A stretch of 64,000 nt of DNA, from contig JARWKL010000007.1 of the NCBI GenBank assembly GCA_029961685.1, positions 18,175,013-18,239,012 on the forward strand. Reading direction: 5' to 3'. Positions 51,465 to 63,523 of the stretch are shown one piece after another (the stretch's first letter is position 1; the number at the start of each line of letters is the position of its first letter). The translations under genes and the position numbers were made by a program. This stretch comes from Aristolochia californica (lineage: Eukaryota; Streptophyta; Magnoliopsida; Piperales; Aristolochiaceae). The notes beneath the pieces were generated by a model. The model was not told the DNA's origin, made no database searches, and saw only the letters and a program-made list of their open reading frames with translations.

Positions 51465-52138
51465 TCTCTCTACATATGTGCATTGTGCATTTCCTTTTTA
51501 GATGTACACATTTTTCTTAAATCAAAACTTCGAGTTTTTCGCTCTCCCTTCATCCCGTAAACAAAAAAGGCAAATAGATCACAGCAAATTGAAAATTTCA
51601 TAGTTGTTGTACGGAAGAAGTTTAAAACTATAAAAAAAGTAAATGTAGAAAATTTATTCACACACCACAAATGAACACAAAAGTTTTGTTATCCGAGTTT
51701 GGGAAATTCCACTAGTCCTGAACTAATATCTTGGAATTTTACATGAAGGAGATTTTTTCTACACATGTTTTAAAAATGGATATGCATGCTAGAAACATGT
51801 TAAAGATTCAAATGACCTATGGATCCAAAGCTTTTAAAGAGAATAACAAACGCTCATATAATTCTCAAGTGAACGTGCGGTGGGATATTTGCCCAAGTCC
51901 AACAAGCCATTATTTTCCCCATATTCAAAAAGTTGAGCTAACAATCATAGATGATTGTAAAGTGATTTGTCATGCATAACGGGATATATTTTTGGAAGAA
52001 ACGACTTTTGGATTTGAAGTCAACACCCAGTTAAAAATCGCCCGCCTCCCTCGTTTCCCGACGATTGCAAAACCTTAGATATAAAAACGAAAAAGTGCAT
52101 ACGATCCCTAAAACATACAGACACTCTTTGGAAATATC
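51465..52138 (+). repeat. Satellite unit 77, subtype C
   Basis: C in all blocks; GCATGCTAG centre, CTCATATAATTCTC private. Confidence 0.9.
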
Positions 52139-52797
52139 TCTCTCTACATTTTTGCATTGTGCATTTCCATTTTAGATGTAGACGTTTTGGTTAAATTAGA
52201 ACTTTGAGTTTTCGCTCCCCCTTCATCCCGTAAACAAAAAAGGCAAAAAAGATCACAACAAAATAAAAAATTTATAGTTGATGTGTGAAAAATATTTAAA
52301 ATAATAACTAATGTAAACAAAAAATATTTATTCACACACCACAAATGAACACACAAGTTTTGTTATCCAAGTTTGCGAAATTTCATTAGTCCAACCCTAT
52401 TAAGCTTGGAATTTTTTCTACACATGTTTTAAAAATGGATATGCATGCTTGAAACATGTTAAAGATTCAAATGATCTATGGATCTAAAGCTTTTAAAGGG
52501 AATAACAAACGCTCATTAAATTCTCAAGTGAACGTGCGGTGGGATATTTACCCGAGTCTAACAAGTCATTATTTTGCCCATTTTAAAATATTTGATCTAA
52601 CAATCATAGATGATTGTAAAGTGATTTATCATGCGTAACGGGCCATATTTTTGTATGAAATGTCTTATGGATTGGAATTCAAGACTTAGTTAAAAATCCT
52701 CTACCACCAATTATTCTCGACGATTGTAAAACCTGAGATATAAAAACTAAAAATAGCTTACAATCCCTAAAAATTATAGACACTCTTTGGAATTATC
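52139..52797 (+). repeat. Satellite unit 78, subtype A, 15 bp deletion
   Basis: A in all blocks but 659 bp. After the anchor CTTGGAATTTTTTCTACACATG runs straight on, so about 15 bp (normally ending ACATGAAGGAGAT) are missing near 52415. T-runs on both sides suggest slippage. Confidence 0.9.
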
Positions 52798-53469
52798 TCT
52801 CCCTTCAATTTTTCATTATGATTTTCCATTTTAGATGTACACTCTTTTCTTAAATCAAAACTTTGACTTTTCGCTCTCCCTTCATCCCGAAAACAAACAA
52901 GGAAAAAAGCTTACAACAAAATGAAAATTTTATAGTTGATGTATGAAAAAAATTTAAAACAATAACAAATACAAATCAAGAAAATTTATTCACCCAACAC
53001 AAATGAACACAAAAGTTTTTTCATCCAATTTTGGGAAATTCCACTAGTAACCATTATAGCTTGGAATTTTCCAAGAAAGAGATTTCATCCACACATGTTT
53101 TAAAAATAGATATGCATGTTTGAAACATGTTAAAGATGCAACTGAGCTATGGATGCAAAGCTTCTAAAGAGAATAACAAACGCTCAATAAATTCTCAAGT
53201 GAACTTGCGGTGGGATATTTACCCGAGTCAAACATGCAATTATTTTGCGCATTTGCAAAAAGCTGACATAATTAATCATAGATGATTGTAATATGATTTA
53301 TCATGCGTAACGGGGTATATTTTTGTATGAAATGACTTATGGATTGCAATTCAACACTCAGTTAAAAATCCTCCGCAACCCATTTTTCACGACGATTGCA
53401 AAACCTGAGATATAAAAACGAAAAGGTGCTTACAATCCCAAAAAATTACAAACACTCTTTGGAATTATC
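52798..53469 (+). repeat. Satellite unit 79, subtype B
   Basis: B in all blocks; anchor CTAGTAACCATTATAGC is 2-3 bp short. Confidence 0.9.
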
Positions 53470-54143
53470 TCTCCCTACATATGTGCATTGTGCATTTCCA
53501 TTTTAGATGTACACATTTTTCTGAAATCAAAACATTGAGTTTTTCGCTCTCCCTTCATCCCGTAACCAAAAAAGGCAAATAGATCACAGCAAAATGAAAA
53601 TTTCATAGTTGATGTACGGAAAAAGTTTAAAACAATAAAAAAAGTAAATGAAGAAAATTTATTCACACACCACAAATGTACACAAAAGTTTTGTTATCCA
53701 TGTTTGGGAAACTCCACTAGGCCAAAACTAATATCTTGGAATTTTACATAAAGGAGATTTTTTCTACACATGTTTAAAAAATGCATATGCATGCCAGAAA
53801 CATGTTTTAGATTCAAATCACCTATGGATCCAAAGCTTTTAAAGAGAATAACAAACGCTCATTAAATTCTCAAGTGAACGTGCGGTGGGATATTTGCCCG
53901 AGTCAAACAAGCCATTATTTTTCCCATATCCAAAAAGTTGAGCTAACTATCATAGATGATTTTAAAGTGATTTGTCATTCGTAACGGGCTATATTTTTAT
54001 AAGAAATGACTTATGTATTTGAAGTCAACACTCATTTAAAAATCGCCCGTTTCCCCCGTTTCCCGACGATTGCAAAAGCTTAGATATAAAAACGAAAAAG
54101 TGCATACAATCCCTAAAACATACAGACACTCTTTGAAATTATC
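53470..54143 (+). repeat. Satellite unit 80, subtype C
   Basis: C in all blocks; tail CGCCCGTTTCCCCC and GCAAAAGCTTAG, the latter also in unit 81. Confidence 0.9.
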
Positions 54144-54817
54144 TCTCTCTACATTTGTGCATTGTGCATTTCCATTTTAGATGTACACTTTTTTCTTAAA
54201 TCAGAACTTTGAGTTTTCACTCCCCCTTCATCCCGTAAACAAAAAAGGCAAAAAAGATCACAACAAAATAAAAATTTTATTGTTGACGTGTGGAAAATAT
54301 TTAAAATAATAACTACTGTAAATAAAAACATATCTATTCACACGCCACAAATGAACACAAAGTTTTGTTATCTAAGTTTGGGAAATTCCATTAGCCCACC
54401 CTATTAAGCTTGGAATTTTACATGAAGGATATTTTTTCTACTAATGTTTTAAAAATGGATATGCATGCTTGAAACATGTTAAAGATTCAAATGACCTATG
54501 GATCCAAAGCTTTTAAAGAAAATAACCAACGCTCATTAAATTCTCAAGTGAACGTGTGGTGGGATATTTACCCGAGTCTAACAAGTCATTATTTTGCCCA
54601 TTTTCAAAATTTTGATCAAACAATCATAGATGATTGCACAGTGATTTATCATGCGTAACGGGCTGTATTTTTGTATGAGATGACTTATGGATTTGACGTG
54701 AACACTCAGTTAAAAATCGCCCGCCTCCCGCGTTTCCCGACGATTGCAAAAGCTTAGATATAAAAACAAAAAAGTGCATACGATCCCTAAAACATACAGA
54801 CACTCTTTGGAAATATC
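54144..54817 (+). repeat. Satellite unit 81, A/C chimera
   Basis: A front, anchor and centre. Between about 54655 and 54692 it becomes C (GATTTGACGTGAAC, CGCCCGCCTCCC, AAGTGCATACGATC). An A unit follows, so B and C slots are skipped. GCAAAAGCTTAG links its tail to unit 80. Confidence 0.88.
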
Positions 54818-55492
54818 TCTCTCTACATTTGTGCATTGTGCATTTCCATTTTAGATGTACACTTTTTTCTTAAATCAGAACTTTGAGTTTTCACTCCCCC
54901 TTCATCATGTAAACAAAAAAGGCAAAAAAGATCACAACAAAATAAAAATTTTATAGTTGATGTGTGGAAAATATTTAAAATAATAATTAATGTAAATAAA
55001 AAATAGCTATTCACACATCACAAATGAACACAAAAGTTTTGTTATCCATGTTTGGGAAATTCCATTAGTCCAACCCTATTAAGCATGGAATTTTACAAGA
55101 AGGAGATTTTTTCTACACATGTTTTAAAAATGGATATGCATGCTTGAAACATGTTAAAGATTCAAATGACCTAAGGATCCAAAGCTTTTAAAGAGAATAA
55201 CCAACGCTCATTAAATTCTCAAGTGAACGTGCGGTGGGATATTTACCCGAGTCTAACAAGTCATTATTTTGCCCATTTTCAAAAATTTGATCTAACAATC
55301 ATAGATGATTTTAAAGTGATTTATCATGAGTAACGGGCAATTTTTTTGTATGAAATGACTTATGGATTGCAATTCAACTCTCTGTTATAAATCCTCTGCC
55401 ACCAATTTTTCCCGACGATTGCAAAACCTGAGATATAAAAACTAAAAAGAGCTTAGAACCCCTAAAAATTACAGACACTCTTTGGAATTATC
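54818..55492 (+). repeat. Satellite unit 82, subtype A
   Basis: A in all blocks; AATAACCAACGCTC is shared with units 81, 85 and later A units. Confidence 0.9.
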
Positions 55493-56165
55493 TCTCCCTA
55501 AAATTGTGCATTGTGCTTTTCTATTTTAGATGCACACTCTTTTCTTAAATCAAAACTTTGACTTTTCGCTCCCCCATCATCCCGAAAACAAAAAAGGCAA
55601 AAAGCTTACAACAAAATGAAAATTTATAGTTGATCTATGGAAAAAATTTAAAACAAAAACAAATATAAATAAAAAAAATTTATTCACCCAACACAAATGA
55701 ACACAAAATTTTTGTTATCCAATTTTTGGAAATTCCACTAGTTTAACCCTAATAGCATGGAATTTTGCAAGAAAGAGATTTCATCCACACATGTTTTAAA
55801 AATGGATATGCATTTTTGAAAAATGTTAAAGATGCAAATGAGCTATGGATGCAAAGCTTTTAAAGAGAATAACAAACGCTCATTAAATTCTCAAGTGAAC
55901 TTGCGATGGGATATTTACCCGAGTCAAACATGCCATTATTTTCCCCATTTGCTAAAAGCTGACATAATTAATCATAGATAATTGTAATGTGATTTATCAT
56001 GCGTAACGGGCTATATTTTTGTATGAAATGACTTATGGATTGCAATTCAACACTTAGTTAAAAATCCTCTGCCACCAATTTTTCCCGACGATTGCAAACC
56101 CTGAGATATAAAAATGAAAAGGTGCTTACAATCCCTAAAAATTATAGACACTCTTTGGAATTATC
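55493..56165 (+). repeat. Satellite unit 83, subtype B with mixed tail
   Basis: B front, anchor and centre. The tail has CTCTGCCACC as in A but ATGAAAAGGTGC as in B. Confidence 0.87.
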
Positions 56166-56838
56166 CCTCTCTACATATGTTCATTGTGCTTTTCCGTTTT
56201 AGATGTACATTTTTTTCTTAAATCAAAACTTTGACTTTTCGCTCTCCCTTCATCCCGGAAACAAACAAGGCAAAAAGCTCACAATAGAATAAAAATTTCA
56301 TAGTTGATGTACAGAAAAAGTTTAAAACAATAAAAAAAGTAAATGAAGAAAATTTATTCACACACCACAAATGAACACAAAAGTTTTGTTATCCAAGTTT
56401 CGGAAATTCCACTAGTCCAAAACTAATATCTTGCAATTTTGCAAGCAGGAGATTTTTTCCACACTTGTTTTAAAAATGGATATGCATGTTTGAAACATGT
56501 TAAAGATTCAAATGACCTGTGGATCCAAAGCTTTTAAAGAGAATAACAAACGCTCATTAAATTCTCAAGTGAACGTCCGGTGGGATATTTGCCCAAGTCA
56601 AACAACCCATTATTTTGCCCATATTCAAAAAGTTGAGCTAACAATCATAGATGATTGTAAAGTGATTTGTCATGCGTAACGGGCTATATTTTTGTAAGAA
56701 ATGACTTATGGATTTAATGTCAACACTCAGTTAAAAATCGTCCACCTCCCCCATTTCCCTACGATTGCAAAACCTTAGATATAAAAACGAAAAAGTGCAT
56801 ACGATCCCTAAAACATACAGACACACTTTTGAAATATC
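56166..56838 (+). repeat. Satellite unit 84, B/C mosaic (type D)
   Basis: CATATG start, B front (GTGCTTTTCC, AAACAAACAAGG), AAAAAGCTCAC joint, then C (TTTCATAGTTGATGTAC, C anchor). TTTTGCAAGCAGGAG and GCATGTTTGAAAC are B-like, then C to the end. Same patchwork as 38670 and 63524. Confidence 0.87.
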
Positions 56839-57513
56839 TTTCTCTAAATTTGTGCATTGTGCATTTCTATTTTAGAGGTACACTTTTTTCTTACATCAGA
56901 ACTTTGAGTTTTCGCTCCCCCTTCATCCCGTAAACAAAAAAGGCAAAAAAGATCACAACAAAATAAAAATTTTATAGTTGATGTGTGGAAAATATTTAAA
57001 ATAATAACTAATGTAAATAAAAAATATCTATTCTCACATCACAAATGAACACAAAAGTTTTGTTATCCAAGTTTGGGAAATTCCATTAGTCCAACCCTAT
57101 TAAGCTTGGAATTTTACATGAAGGAGATTTTTTCTACACATGTTTTAAAAATGGATATGCATGCTTGAAACATGTTAAAGATTCAAATGACCTATGGATC
57201 CAAAGCTTTTAAAGAGAATAACCAACGCTCATTAAATTCCCAAGTGAACGTGCGGTGGGATATTTACCCGAGTCTAACAAGTCATTATTTTGCCCATTTT
57301 CAAAAATTTGATCTAACAATCATAGATGATTTTAAAGTGATTTATCATGCGTAACAGGCTATATTTTTGTATGAAATGACTTATGGATTGCACTTCAACA
57401 CTCAGTTAAAAATCCTCTGCCACCAATTTTTCCCGACGATTGCAAAACCTGAGATATAAAAACTAAAAAGAGCTTACAACCCCTAAAAATTACAGACACT
57501 CTTTGGAATTATC
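56839..57513 (+). repeat. Satellite unit 85, subtype A
   Basis: A in all blocks, close to unit 82 (AATAACCAACGCTC, GATGATTTTAAAGTG). Confidence 0.9.
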
Positions 57514-58140
57514 TCTCCCTACAATTGTGCATTGTGCTTTTCTATTTTAGGTGTACACACTTTTCTTAAATCAAAACTTTGACTTTTCGTTCTCCCTTCA
57601 TCCCGAAAGCAAAAAAGGCAAAAAGCTTACAACAAAATGAAAATTTTATAGTTGATGTATGGAAAAAAATTAAACCAATAACCAATATAAATAAAGAAAA
57701 TTTATTCACCCAACACAAATGAACACAAAATTTTTGCTATCCAATTTTTGGAAATTCCACTAGTTTAACTAACCCTAATAGCATGGAATTTTGCTAGAAA
57801 GAGATTTCGTCCACACATGTTTTAAAAATAGATATGCATTTTTGAAAAATGTTAAAGATGAAAATGAGCTATGGATGCAAAGCTTTTAAAGAGAAAAACA
57901 AACGCTTATTAAATTCTCAAGTGAACTTGCAGTGGGATACTTACCCGAGTGAAACGTTCCATTATTTTGTCCATTTGCAAAAAGCTGACATAAATGCAGA
58001 GGATTTGAAGTCAACACTCAGTTAAATTTTTGACTCGGGTAAATATCCCACCGCAAGTTCACTTGAAAATTTAATGAGCGTTTGTGGATGAAATCTCTTT
58101 CATGCAAAATTCCAAGCTATTAGGGTTAAACTAGTGGAAT
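57514..58140 (+). repeat. Satellite unit 86, subtype B with rearranged tail
   Basis: B front, anchor (with a 4 bp TAAC duplication near 57770) and centre up to GCTGACATAA. The rest is scrambled: an 11 bp inverted scrap, a C-like ATTTGAAGTCAACACTCAG, then a 114 bp inverted B segment. The unit is 627 bp. Confidence 0.9.
57996..58006 (-). repeat. Possible 11 bp inverted scrap beside the inversion
   Basis: GCAGAGGATTT is the reverse complement of AAATCCTCTGC, part of the A-type tail. It sits between the B centre (ending GACATAAAT) and plus-strand C-like GATTTGAAGTCAAC, with GGATTT shared at the second joint. Eleven bases could match by chance. Confidence 0.5.
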
Positions 58141-58144
58141 TTCC
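58031..58144 (-). repeat. Inverted fragment of a subtype B unit
   Basis: Read on the minus strand this is B sequence: GGAAATTCCACTAGTTTAAC, CTAATAGCTTGG and GAGATTTCATCCAC, then CAAACGCTCATTAAATTTTC, GAACTTGCGGTGGG and TTTACCCGAGTCA. About 85 bp normally between CATCCACA and ACAAACGCTC are missing, with ACA at the joint (about 58083-58086). On the plus side it ends in TTCCC, which also fits the next unit's CTCCCTAC. It is the only clearly inverted piece I see in the window. Confidence 0.93.
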
Positions 58145-58813
58145 CTACAATTGTGCATTGTGCTTTTCCATTTTAGATGTACACACTTTTCTTAAATCAA
58201 AACTATGGCTTTTCGCTCTCCCTTCATCCCGAAAACAAAAAAGGCAAAAAGCTTACAACAAAAAGAAAATTTTATAATTGATGTATGGAAAAAATTTAAA
58301 ACAATAACAAATATAAATAAAAAAAATTTATTCACCCAACACAAATGAACACAAAAGTTTTGTTATCCAATTTTTGGAAATTCCACTAGTTTAACCCTAA
58401 TAGCATGGAATTTTGCAAGAAAGAGATTTCATCAACACATGTTTTAAAAATGGATATGCATGTTTGAAACATGTTAAAGATGCAAATGAGCTATGGATGC
58501 AAAGATTTTAAAGAGAATAACAATCGCACATTAAATTCTCAAGTGAACTTGCGGTGGGATATTTACCCGAGTCAAGCATGCCATTATTTTCCCCATTTGC
58601 AAAAAGTTAACATAATTAATCATAGATGATTGTAAAGTGATTTGTCATGCGTAACGGGCTATATTTTTGTTAGAAATGACTTATGGATTTGAAGTCAACA
58701 CTCAGTTAAAAATCGCCCGCCTCCCCCGTTTTTCGACGATTGCAAAACCTTAGATATAAAAACGAAAAAGTGCATACGATCCCTAAAATATACAGACACT
58801 CCTTGGAAATATC
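58141..58813 (+). repeat. Satellite unit 87, B/C chimera
   Basis: B front, anchor and centre (GCATGTTTG). From about 58632 it is C (AAAGTGATTTGTCATGCG, GATTTGAAGTCAAC, CGCCCGCCTCCCCC). GCAAAAAGTTAACATAATT just before the switch recurs in unit 90. Confidence 0.88.
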
Positions 58814-59488
58814 TCTCTATACATTTGTTCATTGTGCATTTCCATTTTAGATCTACACATTTTTTTTAAATCAGAACTTGGATTTTTTGCTCCCCCTTCA
58901 TCCCTTAAACAAAAAAGGCAAAAAAGGTCACAACAAAATTAAAATTTTATCGTTGATGTGTGGAAAATATTTAAAATAATAACTAATGTAAATAAAAAAT
59001 ATCTATTCACGCACCACAAATGAACACAAAAGTTTTGTTATCCAAGTTTGGGAAATTCCATTAGTCCAACCCTATTAAGCTTGGAATTTTACATGGAGGA
59101 GATTTTTTCTACACATGTTTTAAAAATGGATATGCATGCTTGAAACATGTTAAAGATTTAAATGACCTATGGATCCAAAGCTTTTAAAGAGAATAACCAA
59201 TGCTCATTAAATTCTCAAGTGAACGTGCGGTGGGATATTTACCCGAGTCTAACAAGTCATTATTTTGCCCATTTTCAAAAATTTGATCTAACAATCATAG
59301 ATGATTGTAAAGTGATTTATCATGCGTAATGGGCTATATTTTTGTATGAAATGACTTATGGATTGCAATTCAACACTCAGTTAAAAATCCTCTGCCACCA
59401 ATTTTTCCCGATGATTGCAAAACCTGAGATATAAAAACTCAAAAGAGCTTACAATCCCTAAAAAATACAGACACTCTTTGGAATTATC
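58814..59488 (+). repeat. Satellite unit 88, subtype A
   Basis: A in all blocks. CAGAACTTGGATTTTT in the front and TTTTATCGTTGATG are shared with unit 91. Confidence 0.9.
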
Positions 59489-60162
59489 TCTCCCTACAAT
59501 TGTGCATTGTGCTTTTCCATTTTAGATGTACACTCTTTTCTTAAATCAAAACTATGACTTTTCACTCTCCTTTCATCCCGAAAACAAAAAAGGCAAAAAG
59601 CTTACAACAAAATAAAAATTTTATAATTGATGTATGGAAAAAATTTAAAACAATAACAAATATAAATAAAGAAAATTTATTCACCCAACACAAATGAACA
59701 CAAAAGTTTTGTTATCCAATTTTTGGAAATTCCACTAGTTTAACCCTAATTGCATGGAATTTTGCAAGAAAGAGATTTCATCCACACATGTTTTAAAAAT
59801 GGATATGCATGTTTGAAACATGTTAAAGATGCAAATGAGCTATGGATGCAAAGCTTTTAAAGAGAATAACAAACGCTCATTAAATTCTCAAGTGAACTTG
59901 CGGTGGGATATTTACCCGAGTCAAACATGCCATTATTTTGCCCATTTGCAAAAAGCTGACATAATTGATCATAGATGATTGTAATTTGATTGATCATGCA
60001 TAACGGGCTATATTTTTGTATGAAATGACTTATGGATTGCAATTCAACACTCAGTTAAAAATCCTCTGCCACCAATTTTTTCGGATGATTGCAAAACCTG
60101 AGATATAAAAACTAAAAAGAGCTTACAATCCCTAAAAATTACAGACACTCTTTGGAATTATC
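59489..60162 (+). repeat. Satellite unit 89, B/A chimera
   Basis: B front, anchor and centre. The tail after about 60066 is A (CTCTGCCACC, ACTAAAAAGAGC). A B-fronted unit follows. Confidence 0.86.
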
Positions 60163-60837
60163 TCTCCCTACAATTGTGCATTGTGCTTTTCCATTTTAGA
60201 TGTACACTTTTTTTTTTAAATCAAAACTTTGACTTTTCGCTCTCCCTTCATCCCGAAAACAAACAAGGCAAAAATCTTACAACTAAATGAAAATTTTATA
60301 GTTGATGTATGGAAAAAATTTAAAACAATAAAAAATATAAATTAAGAAAATTTATTCACCCAACACAAATGAACACAAAAGTTTTGTTATCCAATTTTTA
60401 GAAATTCCACTAAGTTAAGCCTAATAGCTTGGAATTTTGCAAGAAAGAGATTTCATCCACACATGTTTTAAAAATGGATATGCATGTTTGAAACATGTTA
60501 AAGATGAAAATGATCGATGGATGCAAAGCTTTTAAAGAGAATAACAAACGCTCATTAAATTCTCAAGTGAACTTGCGGTGGGATATTTACCCGAGTCAAA
60601 CATGCTATTATTTTCCCCATTTGCAAAAAGTTAACATAATTAATCTTAGATGATTGTAAAGTGATTTGTCATGCGTAACGGGCTATGTTTTTGTAAGAAA
60701 TGACTTATGGATTTGAAGTCAACACTCAGTTAAAAATCGCCCGCCTCCCCCGTTTCCCTACGATCGGAAAACCTTAGATATAAAAATGAAAAAGTGCATA
60801 CGATCCCTAAAACATGCAGACACTCCTTGGAAATATC
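60163..60837 (+). repeat. Satellite unit 90, B/C chimera
   Basis: Same structure as unit 87, 2022 bp upstream: B up to AAAAAGTTAACATAATT, then C from about 60655. The front block has a run of ten T near 60209. Confidence 0.88.
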
Positions 60838-61512
60838 TCTCTCTACATTTGTGCATTGTGCATTTCCATTTTAGATGTACACATTTTTTTTAAATCAGAA
60901 CTTGGATTTTTCGATCCCCCTTCATCCCGCAAACAAAAAAGGCAAAAAAGGTCACAACGAAATTAAAATTTTATCGTTGATGTTTGGAAAATATTTAAAA
61001 TAATAACTAATGTAAATAAAAAATATCTATTCACACACCACAAATGAACACAAAAGTTTTGTTATCCAAGTTTGGGAAATTCCATTAGTCCAACCCTATT
61101 AAGCTTGGAATTTTACATGAAGGAGATTTTTTCTACACATGTTTTAAAATTGGATATGCATGCTTGAAACATGTTAAAGATTCAAATGACCTATGGATCC
61201 AAAAATTTTAAAGAGAATAACCAAAGCTCATTAAATTCTCAAGTGAACGTGCGGTGGGATATTTACCCGAGTCTAACAAGTCATTATTTTGCCCATTTTC
61301 AAAAATTTGATCTAACAATCATAGATGATTGTAAAGTGATTTATCATGCGTAACGGGCTATATTTTTGTATGACATGACTTATGGATTGCAATTCAACAC
61401 TCAATTAAAAATCCTTTGCCACCAATTTTTCCCAATGATTGCAAAACCTGAGATATAAAAACTCAAAAGAGCTTACTATCCCTAAAAATTACAGACACTC
61501 TTTGGAATTATC
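60838..61512 (+). repeat. Satellite unit 91, subtype A
   Basis: Near copy of unit 88 (CAGAACTTGGATTTTT, TTTTATCGTTGATG, ACTCAAAAGAGC). Confidence 0.9.
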
Positions 61513-62185
61513 TCTCTCTACAATTGTGCATTGTGCTTTTCAATTTTAGTTGTACACACTTTTCTTATATCAAGACTTTGACTTTTCGCTCTCCCTTCAT
61601 CCCGAAAACAAACAAGGAAAAAAGATTACAACAAAATGAAAATTTTAAAGTTGATGTATGGAAAAAATTTTAAAAAATAACTAATATAAATAAATAAAAT
61701 TTATTCACCCAACAAAAATGAACACAAAAGTTTTGTTTTCCAATTTTTGGAAATTCCACTAGTTTAACCCTAATAGCTTTGAATTTTGCAAGAAAGAGAT
61801 TTCGTCCAGACATGTTTTAAAAATGGATATAAATGTTTGAAACATGTTAAAGATGCAAATGAGCTATGGATGCAAAGCTTTTAAAGAGAATAACAAACGC
61901 ACATTAAATTCTCAAGTGAACTTGCGGTGGGATATTTACCCGAGTCAAACATGCTATTATTTTCCCACTTGCAAAAAGCAGACATAATTAATCATCGATC
62001 ATTGTAAAGTGATTTATCATGCGTAACGGGCTATAGTTTTGTATGAAATGACTTATGGATTGCAATTCTACACTCAGTTAAAAATCCTCTGCCACCAATT
62101 TTTCCCAACGATTGCAAAACCTGAGATATAAAATCTAAAAAGAGCTTACAATCCCTAAAAATTGCAGACACTCTTTGGAATTTTC
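61513..62185 (+). repeat. Satellite unit 92, B/A chimera
   Basis: B front, anchor and centre; A-type after about 62006 (AAAGTGATTTATC, CTCTGCCACC, CTAAAAAGAGC). Next unit is B. Confidence 0.86.
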
Positions 62186-62859
62186 TCTCCCTATAATTGC
62201 GCGTTGTGCTTTTCCAGTTTAGATGTACACTCTTTTCTTCAATCAAAACTTTGACTTTTCGCTCTCCCTTCATCCCGAAAACAAACAAGGCAAAAAGCTT
62301 ACAACAAAATGAAAATTTTATAGTTGATGTAAGGAAAAAATTTAAAACAATAACAAATAGAAATAAAGAAAATTTATTCACCCAACACAAATGAACACAA
62401 AAGTTTTGTTATCCAATTTTGCGAAATTCCACTAGTTTGACCCTAATAGCTTGGACTTTTGCAAGAAAGAGATTTCATCCACACATGTTTTAAAAGTGGA
62501 TATGCATGTTTGAAACTTGTTAAAGATTCAAATGAGCTATGGATGCAAAGCTTTTAAAGCGAATAACAAACGCTCATTAAATTCTCAAGTGAACTTGCGG
62601 TGGGATATTTACCCGAGTCAAACATGCCATTATTTTGCCCATTTGCTAAAAGCTGACATAATTAATCATAGATGATTGTACTGTGATTTATAAAGCGTAA
62701 CAGGCTATTTTTTTGTTTGAAATGACTTATGGATTACAATTCAACACTCAGATAAAAATCCTCTGCCACCAATTTTTCCCGACGATAGCAAAACCTGAGA
62801 TATAAAAACTAAAAAGAGCTTACAATCCGTAAAAATTATAGAAACTCTTTCAAATTATC
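62186..62859 (+). repeat. Satellite unit 93, B/A chimera
   Basis: B front, anchor and centre with an A tail (CTCTGCCACC, ACTAAAAAGAGC). It is the second B/A hybrid in a row. The minus-strand open frame at 62031-62390 (119 codons, the longest in the window) runs across the boundary of units 92 and 93. Confidence 0.86.
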
Positions 62860-63523
62860 TCTCCCTACAATTGTGCATTGTGCTTTTCCATTTTAGATGT
62901 ACACTCTTTTCTTGAATCAAAACTTTTACTTTTCGCTCTCCCTTCATCCCGAAAACAAACAAGGCAAAAAGCTTACAACAAAATGAAAATTTTATAGTTG
63001 ATGTATGGAAAAAATTTACAACAATAACAAATATAAATAAAGAAAATTTATTCACCCAACACAAATGAACACAAAAGTTTTGTTATAAAATTTTGGGAAA
63101 TTCCACTAGTTTAACCCTAATAGCTTGGAATTTTGCAAGAAAGAGATTTCATCCACACATATTTTAAAAATGGATATGCATGTTTGAAACATGTTAAAGA
63201 TGCAAATGAGCTATGGATGCAAAGCATTTAAAGAGAATAACAAACACTCAATAAATTCTCAAGTGAACTTGCGGTGAGATATTTACCCGAGTCAAACATG
63301 CCATTCTTTTCCCCATTTGCAAAAAGCTGGCATAATTAATCTTAGATGATTGTAATGTGATTTATCATTCATAACAGGCTATATTTTTGTATGAAATGAC
63401 TTATGGATTGCAATTCAACACTTATTTAAAAATCCTCTGCCACCAATTTTTCACGACGATTGGAAAACCTAAGATATAAAAACGGAAAGGTGCTTGCAAT
63501 CCCACACACTCTTTGGAATTATC
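62860..63523 (+). repeat. Satellite unit 94, subtype B with mixed tail
   Basis: B front, anchor and centre. Tail has CTCTGCCACC as in A with ACGGAAAGGTGC as in B. It is 664 bp: the usual CTAAAAATTACAG is missing before ACACTC near 63503. Confidence 0.87.

Noticed and set aside
62031..62390. Longest minus-strand open frame (119 codons) as a gene
   Set aside because: It is the usual minus-strand frame of a B unit joined by chance to the tail of the unit next to it. Equivalent frames elsewhere stop after about 69 codons.
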